A stretch of 10,707 nucleotides of DNA, taken from contig DHIM01000310.1 in assembly GCA_002403785.1 (NCBI GenBank), forward strand, positions 873 to 11,579, given 5' to 3'. The position numbers and the translations under genes are program-made. The notes under the pieces were generated by a model that did not search any database, had not been told where the DNA came from, and saw only the letters and a list, made by a program, of their open reading frames with translations. Positions 7,104-10,707 of the stretch are shown here, piece by piece; the stretch's first letter is position 1; every line of letters starts with the position of its first letter. Origin of the DNA: Clostridium sp. UBA4746 (lineage in GTDB: Bacteria; Bacillota; Clostridia; Clostridiales; Clostridiaceae).

Positions 7104-9278
7104 ATGAATTATAAATACCAAAATCCTTTACTTACTCCTATGGAAAGGACATTAAACCTACTGTCACTTATGACTTTGGAAGAAAAAATTGGACAGATGA
7201 TGCAAATAAGTTATAGCATAGTTAATCCAACTGAAGCAGAAGAGTGGGTCAGTAAAAAATTCTCCGGATCTTTTCTTCATGTTCTGGGAGATAATGCGGA
7301 TCATCTTCAAAAATTAGCTTTATCTACAAGACTTGGAATTCCTCTTATCTTTGGTATAGATGCTATACATGGACATGGACTTCTTAATGGCGCAACAATC
7401 TTCCCGTCACAGCTTGCTATGTCATGCAGCTTTAACACTTTCCTTATAGAAAAAGCTGGACGTGTAACTGCTAGAGAAGTTGCAGCTGATGGCTTACATT
7501 GGACTTTTTCTCCTGTACTTTGTATTGGACGCGATATAAGATGGGGACGTATTGCTGAAACCTTCGGTGAAGATCCTTACCTTATAGGGATATTAGCTTC
7601 CGCAATAATCAAGGGCTATCAAGGTAAAAATTTATCAGATCCTGATAGTATCTTGGCTTGTGCTAAACACTATCTAGCTTATGGTGAAAGTACAGGTGCT
7701 AAAGATGCTTATGACACTGAAGTTACAGTAAGAAAAGTTCGAGAAGTATTCTTGCCACCCTTTAAGAAAGCAGTTGAATCTGGTTGTGCCACCTTCATGA
7801 CAGGCTATCAATCTATAGATGGAACACCTATGACAGTTAATAAAAGGATGATTAAAGGCATATTAAAAGATGAACTTGGATTTAAAGGATTTGTAGTTAC
7901 AGATTGGAACAATACAGGAAGCCTTGTGAGTAATCAAAAAGTATCTCCTGACATTTTCGATGCTTCCAAGAAAGCTATCGAAAGTGGAAATGATATGATT
8001 ATGAATACTAATGATTTTTATGATGCTACTTTGGAGCAAGTTAAAAGTGGAAAAATTTCCGAGTCAATTATTGATGAAGCCGTTAAGAGAATAATAAATA
8101 TTAAATTTGAAATGGGACTCTTTGATGGTAAGAAAAGACGTGGTTATGTATCCAAAGACGTTATTGATTGCATTGAACATCGGGAAGCTAACCTTCAGCT
8201 TACAAGAGAGTCCATGGTATTATTAGAAAACAAAAATAATACATTACCACTTAAAGATATTAAAAAAATTGCTGTAATAGGACCTAATGCAGATGATATT
8301 CAAGCTCAGTTTGGAGATTGGACATTTTTCAGTCATCCTAATTCGAGCCCCGATGCTGTACCTGATTTTGAGTACTATACCATGTTAAGAGGGATACAAG
8401 AACTGGCTGCAAGTAAAGACGTAGAAGTTAGTTATCATAAGGGCTGCGATATTATGAATAAAGAAGATATAGATATAGAAGGTGCTGCTCGCGCATCCAA
8501 AGATGCAGATGTAATCATTGCTGTGGTGGGAGATTGCCTTGCACTAAATGGTGAGTTTAAAGATAGAGCCACTCTTGATATGCCTGGAGCTCAACAGAAG
8601 CTTTTGGAAGAACTGAAAAAATTAAACAAGCCTTTAGTGGTTGTGCTAGTTAATGGAAAACCACTATCTATTCCGTGGATAACTGAAAATGCAGATGCAG
8701 TTATAGAAACTTTTAATTCTGGAACCTTAGGGGGAAAAGCATTGGCTGATATTCTGTTTGGAAAATTTAATCCTTGTGGAAAACTTACAATATCATTCCC
8801 ATACAATAGCGGACAAACGCCTGTATATTATAATCATTTGGCAGGGTGGCATAGTCCTAAATATGCAGATATGAAAGTAGCAGATTCCTTGTATAGTTTT
8901 GGTTATGGACTGTCCTATACTAGTTATAAATATTCTAATCTTAAGCTTTCTAAGAAAATATGTTCAATAGAGGATACTATAGCAGTGAGTGTAGATGTAA
9001 CCAATGTGGGGGAGCGTGATGGCGTAGAGATTGTACAGCTATATATTAATGATGTTGTAAGTTCCGTTATGACTCCTGTAAAAGAATTAAAAGGTTTTAA
9101 GAGAATGTATATTAAAGCTGGAGAAACAAACACCGTAAGTATTAATTTATCCATTTCCGATCTTACTATTGTAAATGCTGATGAACAATATGTAGTTGAG
9201 CCAGGAGAATTTGAAATTATGGTAGGTTACGACTCAAGAAATCAAAGTCTGCTTAAAGAAATTCTTACAGTACAATAA
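7104..9278 (+). CDS. GH3 beta-glucosidase-like glycoside hydrolase
   Basis: This 724-residue protein has the full BglX-type layout of glycoside hydrolase family 3. A TIM-barrel domain spans about residues 15-330, with Gly-Ile-Asp-Ala-Ile-His-Gly-His-Gly, the Lys188-His189-Tyr sugar-binding motif and the nucleophile Asp267 in Val-Thr-Asp-Trp-Asn. An alpha/beta sandwich spans about 380-600, with the candidate acid/base Glu484 in Asn-Gly-Glu-Phe-Lys-Asp-Arg. A fibronectin-III-like domain lies at about 645-715. Unlike many BglX proteins it has no signal peptide, so it should work in the cytoplasm on imported oligosaccharides. GH3 covers beta-glucosidases, beta-xylosidases and others; beta-glucosidase is most likely but specificity is not proven by sequence. 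It is 28 nt after the GH13 gene, with no terminator between, so the two are co-transcribed. A lacZ-derived repeat follows it almost directly. Confidence 0.9.
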   Translation: MNYKYQNPLLTPMERTLNLLSLMTLEEKIGQMMQISYSIVNPTEAEEWVSKKFSGSFLHVLGDNADHLQKLALSTRLGIPLIFGIDAIHGHGLLNGATIFPSQLAMSCSFNTFLIEKAGRVTAREVAADGLHWTFSPVLCIGRDIRWGRIAETFGEDPYLIGILASAIIKGYQGKNLSDPDSILACAKHYLAYGESTGAKDAYDTEVTVRKVREVFLPPFKKAVESGCATFMTGYQSIDGTPMTVNKRMIKGILKDELGFKGFVVTDWNNTGSLVSNQKVSPDIFDASKKAIESGNDMIMNTNDFYDATLEQVKSGKISESIIDEAVKRIINIKFEMGLFDGKKRRGYVSKDVIDCIEHREANLQLTRESMVLLENKNNTLPLKDIKKIAVIGPNADDIQAQFGDWTFFSHPNSSPDAVPDFEYYTMLRGIQELAASKDVEVSYHKGCDIMNKEDIDIEGAARASKDADVIIAVVGDCLALNGEFKDRATLDMPGAQQKLLEELKKLNKPLVVVLVNGKPLSIPWITENADAVIETFNSGTLGGKALADILFGKFNPCGKLTISFPYNSGQTPVYYNHLAGWHSPKYADMKVADSLYSFGYGLSYTSYKYSNLKLSKKICSIEDTIAVSVDVTNVGERDGVEIVQLYINDVVSSVMTPVKELKGFKRMYIKAGETNTVSINLSISDLTIVNADEQYVVEPGEFEIMVGYDSRNQSLLKEILTVQ

Positions 9279-9299
9279 TAGTTTGAAGGAAGAAATCAA

Positions 9300-9322
9300 T
9301 TTCAATTAGTCAATTTAAATAA
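9300..9322 (+). pseudogene. Fossil of a lacZ 3' end
   Basis: Codons 9302-9322 still read Ser-Ile-Ser-Gln-Phe-Lys-stop, exactly the C-terminus of the LacZ encoded at 2484-5309. No open gene leads into it, because the GH3 gene stops at 9278. A further short match (AAGGAA then an A-rich run at 9286-9295, against 5262-5271) hints that the remnant once extended upstream. It is non-coding now. Confidence 0.6.
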
Positions 9323-9336
9323 AGCTTAAGAATTTT

Positions 9337-9368
9337 AATCCAGTAACTAGAAAGATAGTTGCTGGATT
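9337..9368 (+). terminator. Hairpin after GH3 (weak terminator or processing site)
   Basis: Arms AATCCAGTAACT (9337-9348) and AGTTGCTGGATT (9357-9368) form a 12-bp stem with one G-U pair and an 8-nt loop AGAAAGAT. It is the covarying sister of the 5322-5356 hairpin. The short TTTATT that follows makes it at best a partial terminator. Confidence 0.6.
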
Positions 9369-9437
9369 TATTGTACTAATCATTGTAGGAATTTACAGGC
9401 TGAATTATTTAATCGTAGCTATTTATTAGTGAAATTG

Positions 9438-9445
9438 AGGAGGTG
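9438..9445 (+). other. Orphan Shine-Dalgarno sequence
   Basis: AGGAGGTG is a full-length anti-16S match, yet no usable gene follows. The overlapping GTG at 9443 opens only six codons, and the next ATG (9469) is followed at once by TAG. It could be the remains of a deleted gene start, a standby or leader site, or coincidence. Confidence 0.4.
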
Positions 9446-9451
9446 CTCAGC

Positions 9452-9478
9452 TATACTACATAAATTATATGTAGTATA
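9452..9478. promoter_or_regulatory. Palindrome 1 upstream of the esterase
   Basis: Perfect 11-bp arms, TATACTACATA (9452-9462) and TATGTAGTATA (9468-9478), surround a 5-nt centre. No T-tract follows, so it is not an obvious terminator. It is better read as an operator or leader hairpin. Confidence 0.5.
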
Positions 9479-9502
9479 TGTATAGATCAAGTGAATTGAT
9501 TC

Positions 9503-9522
9503 AGTGTAGCGTGTGCTACACT
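9503..9522. promoter_or_regulatory. Palindrome 2, next to the esterase ribosome binding site
   Basis: Perfect 8-bp arms, AGTGTAGC (9503-9510) and GCTACACT (9515-9522), flank GTGT. Four more pairs outside one mismatch extend it to 9498-9527. An extended -10-like TGCTACACT (9514-9522) with a TTGATT (9496-9501) 15 bp upstream overlaps it. It may therefore be an operator on the esterase promoter, or a hairpin near the ribosome binding site. Confidence 0.45.
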
Positions 9523-9534
9523 AAATATTAATGA

Positions 9535-9541
9535 AAGAAGG
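9535..9541 (+). promoter_or_regulatory. Ribosome binding site fixing the esterase start
   Basis: AAGAAGG lies 7 nt before ATG 9549. The in-frame ATG at 9531 overlaps this site and has no ribosome binding site of its own, so 9549 is preferred. Confidence 0.7.
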
Positions 9542-9548
9542 TTGTATT

Positions 9549-10376
9549 ATGGAATATAAAGTAATCAATATCTGGGAGGACTTTAAGGGCAGCATCAAAG
9601 GTAAAGCAAAACTTACAGCTTATATTTTAGATAACTCCGAAGAAATCTCCCTTTCTAGGAAAAATAAAGCTGTGTTAATTTGTCCTGGAGGAGGCTATGA
9701 ATTTGTGTCGAAACGTGAAGGAGAACCTGTTGCATTGGCATTTTTAGCTGAGGGTATTAATGCTTTCGTATTGAATTATGAAGTAGCGCCATATGTAAAA
9801 CATCCACAACCAATTTTGGATGTATCAAGATCTATGTGCATAATAAGAGAAAATGCCGAAAGATGGAATATAGACATTAACAATATAGCAGTATGCGGTT
9901 TTTCAGCAGGTGGACATCTTGCTGCAAGTTTAGGTGTATTTTGGAAAGAAAAATATATCCAAGATATGTTAGGAATTCAGGAAGGTATGAATAAACCTAA
10001 TGCACTTATTCTGTGCTATCCTGTAATAAGTTGTAAGAAGGAAATTGCACATAGAGACACTTTTTATAACCTTTTAGGATACAATCAAGAAGAGAAAATA
10101 TATGAAAGTATGTCCCTTGAGGATTATGTAAGCAAGGATACTCAACCTGCCTTTATATGGCATACCTTTGATGATAACACAGTTCCAGTTGAAAATTCTC
10201 TTGTGTTTGCACAGAGTATGAAAAAAAATAATATTCCTTTTGAATTACATATTTTTCCTAAAGGCGTACACGGTTTATCCTTATGTGATGAGAGAACGGC
10301 AACTAATGCTGAATTGATAAATCCTGAAGCTGGAAGATGGGTTAAAATGTGTATGGATTGGTTTAATGGAAAATAA
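9549..10376 (+). CDS. Alpha/beta-hydrolase esterase (acetyl-xylan / feruloyl esterase type)
   Basis: This 275-residue cytoplasmic serine hydrolase resembles the acetyl-xylan-esterase-like and BD-FAE-like enzymes common in Firmicutes glycan clusters. An oxyanion-hole Cys-Pro-Gly-Gly-Gly-Tyr motif lies at about residues 46-51. The nucleophile Ser119 sits in Gly-Phe-Ser-Ala-Gly-Gly-His, the acid is Asp208 or Asp209 in His-Thr-Phe-Asp-Asp-Asn-Thr-Val-Pro, and His241 is in Gly-Val-His-Gly. The whole catalytic triad is present. It should remove acetyl or similar acyl groups from imported oligosaccharides so that the glycosidases can finish them; the substrate is inferred from context only. It lies 270 nt after the GH3 gene, behind a hairpin and two palindromes, so it may be expressed separately. 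No signal peptide is present. Confidence 0.85.
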   Translation: MEYKVINIWEDFKGSIKGKAKLTAYILDNSEEISLSRKNKAVLICPGGGYEFVSKREGEPVALAFLAEGINAFVLNYEVAPYVKHPQPILDVSRSMCIIRENAERWNIDINNIAVCGFSAGGHLAASLGVFWKEKYIQDMLGIQEGMNKPNALILCYPVISCKKEIAHRDTFYNLLGYNQEEKIYESMSLEDYVSKDTQPAFIWHTFDDNTVPVENSLVFAQSMKKNNIPFELHIFPKGVHGLSLCDERTATNAELINPEAGRWVKMCMDWFNGK

Positions 10377-10545
10377 ATATATAGTAAAAAATAGACGATA
10401 GTTAAGCTTTATTCCATAGTGAAATTGACATCTAATATTTTATATAGGGTGTAATTCAATCTTGTTTAAATAAAGGTATAATTTTTAATGTAAATTCAAG
10501 TTACTTTTCTCTTTTGAAATTAATGAGGATGTTTCATCTGTTCTG
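10377..10545. other. AT-rich intergenic stretch
   Basis: No convincing gene is seen. A TATAAT (10477-10482) with a poor TTCAAT (10455-10460) 16 bp upstream is a possible plus-strand promoter. It would drive a transcript of roughly 110 nt ending at the strong hairpin downstream. Confidence 0.3.
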
Positions 10546-10597
10546 ATAATACACCTAACAAATAATTCTACTATGAATTATTTGTTAGGTGTATTAT
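10546..10597. terminator. 23-bp perfect hairpin, probable terminator
   Basis: Arms 10546-10568 and 10575-10597 are perfectly complementary over 23 bp, with a 6-nt loop TACTAT. The core is ACACCTAACAAATAATTC. On the plus strand the stem runs into TTATTCTT, an imperfect U-tract. It is the only strong terminator candidate downstream of the esterase and probably closes the cluster. The stem is longer than usual for an intrinsic terminator. Confidence 0.65.
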
Positions 10598-10707
10598 TCT
10601 TGCCATATTCATACTAATATTAAGTTAAAAAACTAGAAATCAATATAATAATTGTAATTGATAAAAAAATAAGTTATTTGGTTTACATATTGATAATTAT
10701 GTTAAAT
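10598..10707. other. AT-rich tail of the window
   Basis: I see no gene, convincing promoter or structured element between the hairpin and the window edge. Confidence 0.5.

Larger units (their letters stand above)
9300..9371 (+). repeat. Direct repeat, copy 2 (after GH3)
   Basis: This is the second copy of the 71-bp element at 5287-5357, 72 bp long because of one inserted A. The differences are a 5311A/9324G transition, 5323A/9336T, the paired changes 5327A/9340C and 5351T/9365G, and the extra A at 9357. Weaker similarity to the lacZ 3' end may reach back to about 9279. Confidence 0.9.

Noticed and set aside
9318..10413. Inverted repeat AATAAAGCTTAA (9318-9329) / TTAAGCTTTATT (10402-10413) as mobile-element ends around the esterase
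   Set aside because: The match is centred on the self-complementary AAGCTT, has no target duplication and no transposase, so it is probably fortuitous.
9427..10429. 12-bp repeat TAGTGAAATTGA on both sides of the esterase (9427-9438 and 10418-10429)
   Set aside because: Matches of this length are expected many times by chance in AT-rich DNA of this size, and the flanks do not align.
1..10707. CRISPR arrays, tRNA, rRNA, insertion sequences, toxin-antitoxin or phage genes
   Set aside because: No regularly spaced repeats, cloverleaf or rRNA signatures, transposase motifs or phage-like genes were seen on either strand.

Overview
The window is strongly AT-rich, with strong GGAGG-type ribosome binding sites, TATAAT-type promoters and clostridial-looking proteins. 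It most likely comes from a saccharolytic Clostridium or close Firmicutes relative; this is inferred from composition and protein style, not from a search.

Layout: (1) 1-392, minus strand, the 5' part of a DUF624/YesL-like membrane protein running off the left edge. (2) 393-630, a divergent promoter region. (3) 631-1428, a membrane-anchored TPR protein, tail to tail with (4) an AraC-family regulator on the minus strand (1431-2276). (5) 2277-2483, a compact divergent promoter region. (6) A plus-strand glycan-use cluster: GH2 beta-galactosidase (2484-5309), GH13 oligo-1,6-glucosidase (5399-7075), GH3 beta-glucosidase-like enzyme (7104-9278) and a serine esterase of the acetyl-xylan/feruloyl esterase type (9549-10376). 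(7) A 331-bp tail with a 23-bp perfect hairpin.

None of the four enzymes has a signal peptide, so they probably act in the cytoplasm on oligosaccharides that have already been imported. LacZ would remove terminal beta-galactose, GH3 terminal beta-glucosyl or related residues, GH13 alpha-1,6-glucosyl residues, and the esterase acyl groups. The AraC protein, divergent from lacZ, is the obvious candidate regulator. No transporter lies in the window; DUF624 genes often sit beside sugar ABC transporters, so one may lie just off the left edge.

The most unusual structure is a pair of about 71-bp direct repeats flanking the GH13-GH3 pair. Copy 1 contains the last codons and stop of lacZ plus a hairpin. 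Copy 2, after GH3, still carries a fossil of those lacZ codons plus the same hairpin, with a compensatory base-pair change and an inserted base that also pairs. This points to duplication, insertion or deletion at this locus, and to the hairpin being kept as an RNA structure. A second unexplained region is the esterase leader (9438-9541), with an orphan Shine-Dalgarno sequence and two palindromes sharing a TGTAG/CTACA core. I see no wholly new multi-gene system; the novelty is in the architecture and regulation of an otherwise recognisable glycan cluster.
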